Origin: Thioclava electrotropha
GTDB taxonomy: Bacteria > Pseudomonadota > Alphaproteobacteria > Rhodobacterales > Rhodobacteraceae
Assembly: GCF_002085925.2 (NCBI RefSeq)
Contig: NZ_CP053562.1
Location: 1,964,001-2,028,000, forward strand
Length of the DNA: 64,000 nucleotides
Reading direction: 5' to 3'
The position numbers and the translations under genes were made by a program. Of the stretch, positions 24,997 to 33,013 are shown one piece after another (the first letter of the stretch is position 1; the number at the start of each line of letters is the position of its first letter). Under the pieces are notes generated by a model. It saw only the letters and a program-made list of their open reading frames with translations, made no database searches and was not told where the DNA came from.

Positions 24997-25647
24997 TTAT
25001 ACTTTCCCCTCTATCCACACATATAGACTCATCAAAGAGTAAGACACACCAAAGATAAATAAGAACGCCCCCAAGCCTAGCACAAGAGTTTGAACAACAA
25101 TAAGCAGCAAAGGCGCAACACACAAAAACTTCCCATCAAAAAGGTCAAAATCTGTAAAACTCGAAAAACCAAAGTTATACAAAATTAAAGTACCAAACCC
25201 AGTAATAACGATCGACACTCCAGCGGGGTTGTTTAGGAAACTAAATTTAGAAAAATCCCTCGCCGCGACAGCGACGGCCGCCGCCCCCTTCGTTCGGAGA
25301 ACAGGAGACAGAAAAAAAATAATTGATAGAAATGCACTTATGGCAGAATAAAACAATAGACCAAAATTCATAAGCCATAGAGAGAACATTGGAACCTGCG
25401 CACCGCAGGCGTTCCCACGCAACCAAGTCGCATCCAAATATGACGCTGGAAGGAACGACGAACTTGATACATCAAAGTTCGAGAACAACGAGCCAAAAAT
25501 ACCACCGGAAATGAGAACCAAAAAAGCGGGAAGGAGCCAGCCGTAGATAAAGAATACTGCCGCTACCCGAAGAGATAGCTCCAAAAAAGACCTCAAACAC
25601 GGCCGTTCTCGAAAGCAGATTACTGCGAGTCTCAGCTCTCTTAACAA
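24997..25647 (-). CDS. Hypothetical multi-pass membrane protein in low-GC island
   Basis: 216 residues from a TTG start at 25647 with AGGA upstream. Four or five hydrophobic segments of 18-22 residues are visible (around 30-52, 90-115, 145-165 and 180-210), so it is an inner-membrane protein. Codon use is strikingly AT-rich compared with every neighbour, with many TTT, AAA and ATA codons. This points to horizontal acquisition. I recognise no family. It lies between the two copies of the 64-bp direct repeat and has no functional link to the genes on either side. Confidence 0.65.
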   Translation of the reverse strand: MLRELRLAVICFRERPCLRSFLELSLRVAAVFFIYGWLLPAFLVLISGGIFGSLFSNFDVSSSSFLPASYLDATWLRGNACGAQVPMFSLWLMNFGLLFYSAISAFLSIIFFLSPVLRTKGAAAVAVAARDFSKFSFLNNPAGVSIVITGFGTLILYNFGFSSFTDFDLFDGKFLCVAPLLLIVVQTLVLGLGAFLFIFGVSYSLMSLYVWIEGKV

Positions 25648-26213
25648 AGACTTTCCTCTCTAAATATTTTGGCATTTATTTACACTGCCACACTTCGGGA
25701 GAGCCCACGAAACACTTCAAGTCTCACTCCATAAAAAGACTGAGAGCCAATGCCGGGTTTTCGAAGTAATCCACATAAAAATGTGCACAAAAGCGTCATG
25801 TGAGCGCGGATTGGTCTCACACTGCAGTGAGAATCGCGCGTGGCGATTTCTCAAAAATCGTCTGCAATGACGGTCCAGATCGAAGGGCGCCCGGGTCCTG
25901 ATGGCGACCGGAGTTTCGGATTGCGACCTGCTCCGTCGCAGCAGTTCCGGGGGTGAGACAGGACGTTCGCCTTTCCCGGGATCACGGACGCACGCAAAAT
26001 CGTGAATACTTGCGAAATGACATAACCCGTGCAAACCTCGCACACACAGGGGGAGGAAAGAGAGTTTCCGCTTTTGAGGAGAAGCCGGAAGCTTGGCGTT
26101 CACGCCGACTCACGAAACCGCGATTCGCTTGGAGGAGTGCTGTCGCGTGTTTTCGACCTCTCTCTCACTTCGGTCCCGCATCTGTCGGGGTCGCAACCAA
26201 ACGGGGAGGAACC
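25648..26213. other. Intergenic region upstream of the TRAP operon
   Basis: 566 bases. The first 125 are AT-rich and belong to the island, followed by direct repeat copy B (25774-25836). GC-rich DNA then leads to the TRAP binding-protein gene. A reading frame runs in from 25953, but the ATG at 26214 with GGGGAGGA is clearly the start. I see no recognised operator besides the repeat. Confidence 0.55.
25774..25836 (+). repeat. Direct repeat copy B flanking the low-GC island
   Basis: 63 bases matching copy A at 24515-24578, in the same orientation. It lies about 380 bases upstream of the TRAP binding-protein gene. The two copies bracket 1,195 bases. Confidence 0.85.
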
Positions 26214-27311
26214 ATGAAAAATCTGACCACTCGCAGACATGCGTTACGCACTCTTGCCGCGGCGGGGGCTGCCAGCCTTGCTGCTCCGCATATCGCCTCG
26301 GCCCAAGCCAATGGCACGACCTGGAAAATCCAGACCTCGTGGCCGGGCGGCGTCGGTCTCCAGACCTTCAAGGACTGGTGCGCCACGATTCAGGAAAAGA
26401 CCGGCGGCGAGCTGGCCTTCCAGCCTTTCGGCGCGAATGACGTCGTGGGCGACTTCCAGCTTTACGACGCGGTGAAGAACGGCGTGCTCGACGCGGTCAA
26501 CCCGTTCACCATCTACGTGCAGGGCATCATTCCGGCGGGTGTGTTCCTGACGTCCTATCCGCTCGGTCTGCGCAACCCGCATGAATTCGACGTGTTCTAT
26601 TACGGCCTCGGCGGGCTGGAGATGGCGCGCGAGCTTTATGCGGCGCAGGGCATGTATTTCGTGGGCCCCGTCCATCACGGCCCGAACATCATCCACTCGA
26701 AAGTGCCAATCCGTTCGATCGATGACTTCCGCGGCCGCAAGATGCGCCTTCCGGGCGGCATGGTCGCCGATGTCTTCGGCGAGATCGGCGCGGAGACCAC
26801 CGTGCTTCCGGGCTCGGAGATCTTCCCGGCGCTCGAGAAGGGCACGATCGATGTGGCCGACTATGTGGGCCCGGCGGTGAACTACGCGCTCGGCTTCAGC
26901 CAGGTGACCAGCTACATCTCGATGGGCCCGCCCGGCATGATGTCGCTCTACCAGCCGGTGGATATCATGGACATCACCGTGGGCATGGATGCGTGGAACA
27001 AGCTCAGCCCCGAGATGAAGCAATTCGTCGAAATGGAGACCCACGTCTATTCCGACATGCATCACGCGGCGATCCAGAAGGCCGACCAGGAGGCCTGGGC
27101 CAAGTTCGAGGCCGACGGCACCGAGGTCACCCGCCTCAGCCAGGACGATGTGGAGCTGATGACCGAAGTCGCCGTTCCGATCTGGTTCAAATACGCCAAT
27201 CGCGACAAAGACAGCGCGCGGATCTTCAAGACCCAGCTCGATTACATGATGTCCGGCTCGCTGGGCTATGTGACGCCCGATCTGGTCGACGGGCTGGAAC
27301 TGAAGCTCTGA
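26214..27311 (+). CDS. TRAP transporter substrate-binding protein (DctP/TakP-like)
   Basis: 365 residues from the ATG at 26214 behind GGGGAGGA. The N-terminus TTRRHALRTLAAAGAAS is Tat-like (twin Arg before a hydrophobic stretch), with cleavage near ASAQ. The mature protein carries DctP-family segments. SEIFPALEKGTIDVADYVGP resembles the part of TakP that binds 2-oxo monocarboxylates, so an organic acid is a likely ligand. It works with the membrane subunits encoded just downstream. A strong hairpin separates it from them, a usual way to make more binding protein than permease. Confidence 0.9.
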   Translation: MKNLTTRRHALRTLAAAGAASLAAPHIASAQANGTTWKIQTSWPGGVGLQTFKDWCATIQEKTGGELAFQPFGANDVVGDFQLYDAVKNGVLDAVNPFTIYVQGIIPAGVFLTSYPLGLRNPHEFDVFYYGLGGLEMARELYAAQGMYFVGPVHHGPNIIHSKVPIRSIDDFRGRKMRLPGGMVADVFGEIGAETTVLPGSEIFPALEKGTIDVADYVGPAVNYALGFSQVTSYISMGPPGMMSLYQPVDIMDITVGMDAWNKLSPEMKQFVEMETHVYSDMHHAAIQKADQEAWAKFEADGTEVTRLSQDDVELMTEVAVPIWFKYANRDKDSARIFKTQLDYMMSGSLGYVTPDLVDGLELKL

Positions 27312-27333
27312 TTTGATCCGACAGACAGTGTGA

Positions 27334-27359
27334 CGGGCCCGCCCTTTGGCGCGGGCCCG
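27334..27359 (+). terminator. Intra-operon hairpin after the TRAP binding-protein gene
   Basis: CGGGCCCGC / GCGGGCCCG, a 9-bp perfect stem with an 8-base loop and no T tail. It is probably an attenuator or RNA-stabilising hairpin rather than a full terminator, because the permease genes follow in the same direction. Confidence 0.6.
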
Positions 27360-27403
27360 GTTCAACTGATGGCCGGGCATGACCCGGCAACAGGGGGTGG
27401 GCA

Positions 27404-28726
27404 ATGCCCAGTATCGACTTTACTCTACCGCATTGGGCCTATTGGGCGGGGCTGATCCTCTTCCCGATCATTGCGGCGACGCTGGCCAACCGGCCACGTA
27501 AGACGGAGCGGCGTTATTCGCTCTCCTTGGGCTATTTCATTCTCGTGACCGGGGGGATGCTGGGACTGCATCGCTTCTACGTGAAAAGCCTGCTGGGCTT
27601 TCTCTTCATCCCGGTCTTCATCGCCATTCTCTATGCGAATGCGCAAGGTCACGACGCGCGCGGCACGGTCTCCGACATGTCGAACGTGGTGCGCATGGCC
27701 GAGCGCTCGCTGGAGCGCGAACAGGAACGCGTCGACACGGCGCAGGCCGATCTGCCCAAGCTGCGCGAGGAGCTGGCCGCCGCCGAGGAAGGCAGCTTCG
27801 CTCAGAAGCGCGCGCAGCGAAATGTCGATCGCGCCGAGAAGCGGGTCACGGATGGCGAGGCGGTGATCGAACAGGCGCAGGCCGATCTCGTCGAGGCGCG
27901 CCCGAAGCGGGACGCGGCGGCAGCCGTGCTCGCGAAATGGCGCAGCATCTCGAAATATGCCTTCTGGGTACTGCTCGCGGGGATCGTCATCGACGCGCTC
28001 CTGCTTCCGATGCTGGTGCGGCGGGCGAATGCCGCGCTGCCCGAGCATGAGGAGGAAAGCGAGGTCGAGCGGCGTCTTGAGGCGCTCGAAGACGAGGAGA
28101 TGAAAGACGACTCCCGCCACGTCTCGCCGGGCTGGACGGGCTGGATCGACCGACTGTCGCTCAAGGCGGGCGAATTCGTCAGCTACTGGGCGATCATCGC
28201 GGTCTTCGTCTATTATTTCGAGGTGATCAGCCGCTACGTCTTCAACAGCCCGACCAACTGGGCGCATGAGGCGATGTATCTGATGTTCGGGATGCAATAC
28301 CTGATCTCGGGCGCCTATGCGATGCTGACCGAGAGCCATGTGCGCGTCGATATCTTCTACGCGCCGCTGTCGAAACCGCGCAAAGCGTGGGTCGATCTGC
28401 TGACCTCGGTCTTCTTCTTCATCTTCGCGGGCACGCTTCTGGTGACGTCGTGGATCTTCGCGATGGACGCGATCGCCGTGCCCACGGGCAACGGGCTCAT
28501 CTCGCAATGGGCGCGCGGCGAAATTCCGACAGGCGAGATGCTGGCGAACTGGAACCTCGGGCAATGGACCGATGCGAACGTCCGCTGGGGCGAGATCAGC
28601 TTCAACGAATGGGAGGTGCCTCTGTGGCCGATGAAATGGGTCATGGTGATCGGCGCTCTGCTGCTTGTTCTGCAGGGCATTTCGAAATTCGCACAAGATC
28701 TGCGGATCGTAATGGGCAGGGGCTGA
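27404..28726 (+). CDS. TRAP small permease (DctQ) with TM2-like and coiled-coil N-terminal extension
   Basis: 440 residues, over twice the usual 160-200 for DctQ. The N-terminal 80 residues hold two or three membrane segments with GGMLGLHRFYVKSLLG, resembling the TM2 domain (G-x-H-RFY). About residues 85-175 form a charged coiled coil rich in Glu, Ala, Arg and Gln. A further membrane segment at about 184-206 and an acidic linker follow. The DctQ domain at about 245-435 has ISRYVFNSPTNWAHE. The DctQ part pairs with the large permease encoded four bases later. The role of the extension is unknown. Confidence 0.87.
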   Translation: MPSIDFTLPHWAYWAGLILFPIIAATLANRPRKTERRYSLSLGYFILVTGGMLGLHRFYVKSLLGFLFIPVFIAILYANAQGHDARGTVSDMSNVVRMAERSLEREQERVDTAQADLPKLREELAAAEEGSFAQKRAQRNVDRAEKRVTDGEAVIEQAQADLVEARPKRDAAAAVLAKWRSISKYAFWVLLAGIVIDALLLPMLVRRANAALPEHEEESEVERRLEALEDEEMKDDSRHVSPGWTGWIDRLSLKAGEFVSYWAIIAVFVYYFEVISRYVFNSPTNWAHEAMYLMFGMQYLISGAYAMLTESHVRVDIFYAPLSKPRKAWVDLLTSVFFFIFAGTLLVTSWIFAMDAIAVPTGNGLISQWARGEIPTGEMLANWNLGQWTDANVRWGEISFNEWEVPLWPMKWVMVIGALLLVLQGISKFAQDLRIVMGRG

Positions 28727-28729
28727 TAC

Positions 28730-30085
28730 ATGGGACTTGAAATTGGAATTGAGTGGCTGACACTCATCATGTTCGGCTCGCTGGTCGTCCTGCTGATGGC
28801 AGGGCTTCCACTGGCCTTCGTCACGGGCGGTCTGGCCTGTGTCTTCCTGTTCGTGCTGGGCGACGAACGCGCGCTCAACATCGTGCCGAGCCGCATCTTC
28901 CCGCTGATGACGAACTATCAGCTCTCGGCGATCCCCTTGTTCATCTTCATGGCGTCAATGCTGGAGAGGGCAGGGATCATCAACGAGATGTTCGACGTCA
29001 TCTACAAGGTGCTGGGCGGGGTGCGTGGCGGTCTGGCTGCGGCCACGATCATCGCCTCGACCGTGCTCGCCGCGATGGTGGGCGTGATCGGGGCGGCGGT
29101 GGTGACGATGGGGATCATCGCGCTGCCGGCGATGCTCGATCGCGGATATAACGCGAAGATCGCGATGGGCTCGATCATGGCGGGCGGCACGCTCGGCATC
29201 CTGATCCCGCCGTCGATCCTCGCGATCATCTATGCGGTCGTGGCCGAGCAATCGGTGGGCGAGCTGTTCATCGGCGCGGTCATTCCCGGCCTTCTCCTGT
29301 CGGGCATGTATGTGGCCTATGTGCTGATCCGCTGCGCGATCAACCCCGAGATGGGTCCGCCGATCCCGCCGGAAGAGCGCATCTCGGGACGCGAGAAGAT
29401 CCGCCTGATGAGCAATATGTCAGCACCGATCTCGCTGATCGTGATCGTGCTGGGCGTGATCTTCACCGGTGTTGCGACCCCGGTGGAAGCGGCTGGCATC
29501 GGCACGTTCGGCGCGATCATCGTGGCGGCGATCCACCGCAAGCTCGACTGGCAGACGATCCGTGAGGCCGCAGTCACGACGCTCAAGGCCTCGGCGATGG
29601 TCATCTGGATCATGTTCGGCGCGACGATCTTTGTCGGGCTCTACGTGCTCGAAGGCGGTCAGCAATTCGTGCAGAACGCGTTGCAGGCGACTGGGCTCGG
29701 GCCGTGGGGCATCCTGATCATCATGCAGCTCGTGCTGATCATTCTCGGGATGTTTCTCGACTGGGTCGGCATTCTGCTGCTCTGCGTGCCGATCTTCGTG
29801 CCGATCGTGAAGGCGCTCGGCGCCGAGGCCTTCGGGCTGAGCGATCCCGACGATCTCGTGCTGTGGTTCGGGGTGCTCTACCTCGTGAACATGCAGATGA
29901 GCTTCCTGTCGCCGCCCTTCGGTTACGCGCTGTTCTATCTGCGCGGGGTGGCGCCGCCGGAAATCCCGATGGGCGACATCTTCCGCTCGGCGCTGCCGTT
30001 CCTGGCGCTTCAGGTGGTGGGCTTGCTGCTGTGCATGTTCTTCCCGGAGATCATCATCTGGCTGCCGAAGCTGGTCTACGGTTGA
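28730..30085 (+). CDS. TRAP transporter large permease (DctM)
   Basis: 451 residues, mostly membrane segments, about 12 in number. Family signs are the two glycine-rich hairpin regions GGVRGGLAAATIIASTVLAAMVG and AGGTLGILIPPSI, and the C-terminal counterpart FLDWVGILLLCVPIFVPIV and MSFLSPPFGYALFYL. It is the sodium-driven transport subunit. It starts four bases after the DctQ stop and ends before a strong terminator. Confidence 0.94.
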   Translation: MGLEIGIEWLTLIMFGSLVVLLMAGLPLAFVTGGLACVFLFVLGDERALNIVPSRIFPLMTNYQLSAIPLFIFMASMLERAGIINEMFDVIYKVLGGVRGGLAAATIIASTVLAAMVGVIGAAVVTMGIIALPAMLDRGYNAKIAMGSIMAGGTLGILIPPSILAIIYAVVAEQSVGELFIGAVIPGLLLSGMYVAYVLIRCAINPEMGPPIPPEERISGREKIRLMSNMSAPISLIVIVLGVIFTGVATPVEAAGIGTFGAIIVAAIHRKLDWQTIREAAVTTLKASAMVIWIMFGATIFVGLYVLEGGQQFVQNALQATGLGPWGILIIMQLVLIILGMFLDWVGILLLCVPIFVPIVKALGAEAFGLSDPDDLVLWFGVLYLVNMQMSFLSPPFGYALFYLRGVAPPEIPMGDIFRSALPFLALQVVGLLLCMFFPEIIIWLPKLVYG

Positions 30086-30114
30086 TCGCTCGCACCCGGA
30101 CCGAAAGAAATGAC

Positions 30115-30142
30115 AAGCCCCGCGCAGTGCGCGGGGCTTTTT
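30115..30142 (+). terminator. Rho-independent terminator of the TRAP operon
   Basis: AGCCCCGCGC-AGT-GCGCGGGGCT, a 10-bp stem with a 3-base loop, followed by TTTTTT. Confidence 0.93.
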
Positions 30143-30363
30143 TGTCTGTCGGTTCAGGTTCCTGCCGTAAGCCTTGGCAGGGTGCCACGGGGCATCCTCA
30201 CGCAGAAAATCGCCGTCTGCGAAAGTCTGCCGGCGACTTTCGGACCTTGAGCGATACTTCTCCGGATCAATCTCCGTTGCGGCAACCGACCCGTCCAAGC
30301 CGTTGACTTTACCGCGGCTAATTGGCTTACCTGCTGTATTGAAAAGAACTGGAGTGCCCGCAC

Positions 30364-31239
30364 ATGCCGCAAACAGCGACGGCAAATATCCTGAACATCC
30401 TCGAATCCGATTTCTCCGGCGTCGTGGAGGAGTGGCTTGGCACTCAGGTGAAAGAGGGCGTGAAACGCTCTGACCTGTTCTCCGACTCCGAGAGCCGTGC
30501 GCAGAACCAGGAACTTCTGAAAGCCTTCACCAAGGGTGTCCGCGCGGGCGTCGTGAATGAAGAGTTCAGCCTGGACGACGACGAATGGGAAGACCTGCGC
30601 GCCGTCCTCGCCGATGTCAGCAAGGAACGCGTCGGCCGTGGCGTGACGCCGACCGAGATGGCGACCTTCGTGCTGGCCCTCAAAGCCCCGCTGTTCACAC
30701 GGCTCGAGGCGATGACGGATATCGAAAGCGGCAAGCTCATCAGTGACGTGCTGATGGTGACCCGTCTCGTCGACGCCTTCGCGATCTACACCAACGAGAT
30801 TTTCATCGGCGAGCGCGACCAGATCATAGAGCGCCAGCGTCAGGAAATGCTCGAACTGTCGACTCCGGTGGTCGAGCTCTGGGATCGCGTCCTCACGCTG
30901 CCGCTGATCGGCACGCTGGATTCCGCCCGCGCGCAGGAGGTCATGGAGAACCTGCTGGAGACCATCCTCGAGCGTCAGGCCGAGGTGGTGATCATGGACA
31001 TCACCGGTGTCGGCACGGTCGACACGCAGGTGGCGCAGCACCTTTTGCGGGCTGCGGCCGCCGTGCGCCTGATGGGTGCGGAATGCATCATCAGCGGCAT
31101 CAGCCCGATGATCGCGCAGACCATGGTGCAGCTCGGCATCGACGTGGGCACGGTCTCCACCCGGTCCAGCATCCGCACGGCTCTGGCCGATGCATTGCAG
31201 AAGGTCGGCTACGTCATCAAAACCAGCGAGGTTTCCTGA
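30364..31239 (+). CDS. rsbR: Stressosome scaffold/sensor protein, RsbR-type (RsbRD-like N-domain + STAS)
   Basis: 291 residues from the ATG at 30364. The N-terminal 160 residues are helical, as in RsbRD-type sensors, with no haem- or flavin-domain motif. The C-terminal STAS domain (about 165-285) has PLIGTLDSARAQ and MDITGVGTVDTQVA. By alignment from memory, B. subtilis RsbRA phosphosites T171 and T205 correspond to Ser187 and Thr221 here. RsbR and RsbS build the stressosome that sequesters RsbT until stress. First gene of a five-gene overlapping operon. The signal it senses is unknown. Confidence 0.9.
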   Translation: MPQTATANILNILESDFSGVVEEWLGTQVKEGVKRSDLFSDSESRAQNQELLKAFTKGVRAGVVNEEFSLDDDEWEDLRAVLADVSKERVGRGVTPTEMATFVLALKAPLFTRLEAMTDIESGKLISDVLMVTRLVDAFAIYTNEIFIGERDQIIERQRQEMLELSTPVVELWDRVLTLPLIGTLDSARAQEVMENLLETILERQAEVVIMDITGVGTVDTQVAQHLLRAAAAVRLMGAECIISGISPMIAQTMVQLGIDVGTVSTRSSIRTALADALQKVGYVIKTSEVS

Positions 31240-31240
31240 C

Positions 31241-31594
31241 GTGTCGGGTGTGACGTCCATAAACCTGGTCGAGAACGCGCTTCTCGTCTCCATTCAGGAC
31301 GACGTCACCGATACGGAAATCGTTGAGCTGCAGGACACGCTGTCGAACCGGATCGCGAAGGAAAACGTCAAAGGCGTGATCCTCGACATCAGTTCGCTGG
31401 AGATCGTCGACACCTTCGTCGGCCGCGTCATTGCCCAGCTCGCTGGCATTTCCAAGCTGCTGGCCGCTGAAACCTACGTTGTGGGGATGCGGCCCGCGGT
31501 TGCGGTGACCTTGGTGGAACTGGGAATGTATCTGCCCGAGACCCGTACGGCGCTCAGCCTGACCCATGCACTCACTCAGTTGCGGCGTGCCTGA
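31241..31594 (+). CDS. rsbS: Stressosome core protein, RsbS-type single STAS domain
   Basis: 117 residues from a GTG one base after the rsbR stop. It is a lone STAS domain with GVILDISSLEIVDTF and RPAVAVTLVELGM, close to the corresponding RsbS segments. The RsbS phosphoserine S59 lies in IDSF; here the position is Thr58 in VDTF. Threonine can also be phosphorylated, so the switch is probably kept. It overlaps rsbT by 29 bp. Confidence 0.92.
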   Translation: MSGVTSINLVENALLVSIQDDVTDTEIVELQDTLSNRIAKENVKGVILDISSLEIVDTFVGRVIAQLAGISKLLAAETYVVGMRPAVAVTLVELGMYLPETRTALSLTHALTQLRRA

Positions 31595-32006
31595 TCCAAA
31601 CGAAACATCCAGCAGACCCGCGGTTGCGGAGATAACGCTCGCGACCAGTCGCGATGTCGTCGCCGCGCGCCAGGCGGTCGCCCGAATTCTCAAGGAACGC
31701 GGGTTGTCGGCGGTGCGGATCACCCGGTTCGCGACGGCTGTGAGCGAAATCACCCGCAACGCCATCGTCCACGGTGGCGGCGGCAAGATTTCAATTTATC
31801 TCGACGGTCGTAACGAGTATCTGCGCGTCGAATGCCGGGACCAGGGACCGGGGATCGAAAATGTGACGCTGGCCATGTCCGAGGGCTATACGACCGCGGG
31901 CGGGCTCGGCAAAGGTCTTGGCGGGGCCAAACGCCTCTCACATGGGTTCGAGGTCCACTCAGCGCCCGGGAAAGGAACAACCGTTTCCATGAGCGTGAAG
32001 CTATGA
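31566..32006 (+). CDS. rsbT: Stressosome switch kinase, RsbT-type
   Basis: 146 residues from the ATG at 31566, inside the end of rsbS. It has a GHKL ATPase fold: N-box SEITRNAIVHG near 66-76, G1 DQGPGI near 98, and a glycine lid GGLGKGLGG. RsbT phosphorylates RsbS and RsbR, leaves the complex and activates a downstream partner. In Bacillus the partner is the phosphatase RsbU; no RsbU is visible here. It overlaps the next gene as ATGA. Confidence 0.92.
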   Translation: MHSLSCGVPDPNETSSRPAVAEITLATSRDVVAARQAVARILKERGLSAVRITRFATAVSEITRNAIVHGGGGKISIYLDGRNEYLRVECRDQGPGIENVTLAMSEGYTTAGGLGKGLGGAKRLSHGFEVHSAPGKGTTVSMSVKL

Positions 32007-33013
32007 ACCAATGGGTCGAAATTGATGATCGCAGCGCCGTGGCCGTCGTGCGGCGGCTTGCGCGACGTCATGGCGTCGAGATCGGTCTTCCCGAGACACG
32101 CGTCGGCGAACTCGCGATCGTGGCCACGGAGGCCGCGACGAACATCCTGCGTTACGCGGAGCGCGGTCGCGCCCTGATCGAACTCGTGCGGCAGCCCGGC
32201 GCCGATGTCATCAACATGATCTTCACCGATCGCGGGCCGGGGATCGCGGATATCGACCGGATGTTCCAGGACGGCGAAAGCTCCACCGACTCCGCAGGGC
32301 TCGGGCTCGGGGCGATCGTGCGCCTGTCGGATACGTTCGACATCTTCAGCTCGCCCGACACCGGAACGACCATCGTGTGCACCTTCGGCGGGCGACGCGA
32401 CGGGGCTGATTGCGGCGTCGACGCGGTGGGGCTGCGCGTGTGCCACCCGAACGAAGACACCTGCGGCGATGATTTTCAGATCCGGCAGACCCCGCGGGCA
32501 ACCGATGTGTTGCTCTGCGACGGGCTCGGGCATGGTCCTGCCGCCGCCGAAGCCGCCAGCGAGGTCATCGAGGCCGCGGGCGCTGCGGGCGGTCTGTCGT
32601 CCGAGCCGGGCAAGCTGATGCGCCAGATTACCGAGCGGCTGGTCGGTCGGCGCGGCGCGGTGGCCGCGCTGATGCATATCGCCCAGCCGCAGATGGAGCT
32701 GCGCTACGCGGCGCTTGGCAATATCTCCTCCTTGCTGGTCGGCGCGAATGGCATTCGCCGAATGGCGGTACGGGACGGCCGCATCGGTGGCGCGGCGACC
32801 CATGGCTATGAGGAAGTCGTGCAACTGGAGGCGGGGGACATGGTGATCCTGCATAGCGACGGTTTGAAAACCCTGCGGGAGGCGCATTTCCCGCCCGGAC
32901 TGCTGAAGAAAAGCCCGCTCTTGATTGCCGGATTTCTTCTGGATCGGGCCTTCCGCGGACGCGATGACGCCAGCATCGTCGTCTTGCGCATCAACCGGGA
33001 GCGCGAGCAGTGA
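32003..33013 (+). CDS. Fused RsbT-like ATPase and PP2C-type phosphatase (RsbX/SpoIIE-like)
   Basis: 336 residues from the ATG at 32003. The N-terminal GHKL ATPase (about 1-130) has ATEAATNILRYAERG, DRGPGIADI and GLGLGAI. The C-terminal PP2C domain (about 150-335) has CDGLGHGPAA, LEAGDMVILHSDGL and RDDASIVVL with the metal-binding aspartates. In Bacillus, RsbX dephosphorylates RsbR and RsbS to reset the stressosome. A kinase-like and a phosphatase domain on one chain suggests both set and reset functions, or antagonist binding by the ATPase part. Coupled to both neighbours by overlaps. Confidence 0.9.
   Translation: MNQWVEIDDRSAVAVVRRLARRHGVEIGLPETRVGELAIVATEAATNILRYAERGRALIELVRQPGADVINMIFTDRGPGIADIDRMFQDGESSTDSAGLGLGAIVRLSDTFDIFSSPDTGTTIVCTFGGRRDGADCGVDAVGLRVCHPNEDTCGDDFQIRQTPRATDVLLCDGLGHGPAAAEAASEVIEAAGAAGGLSSEPGKLMRQITERLVGRRGAVAALMHIAQPQMELRYAALGNISSLLVGANGIRRMAVRDGRIGGAATHGYEEVVQLEAGDMVILHSDGLKTLREAHFPPGLLKKSPLLIAGFLLDRAFRGRDDASIVVLRINREREQ

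Noticed and set aside
24819..25058. 79-residue frame on the plus strand in the island
   Set aside because: No ribosome-binding site, no family, and most of it lies in AT-rich DNA where the minus-strand gene is better supported.
24515..25836. Intact insertion sequence
   Set aside because: There is no transposase or recombinase gene between the repeats, and the repeats are direct rather than terminal inverted repeats.
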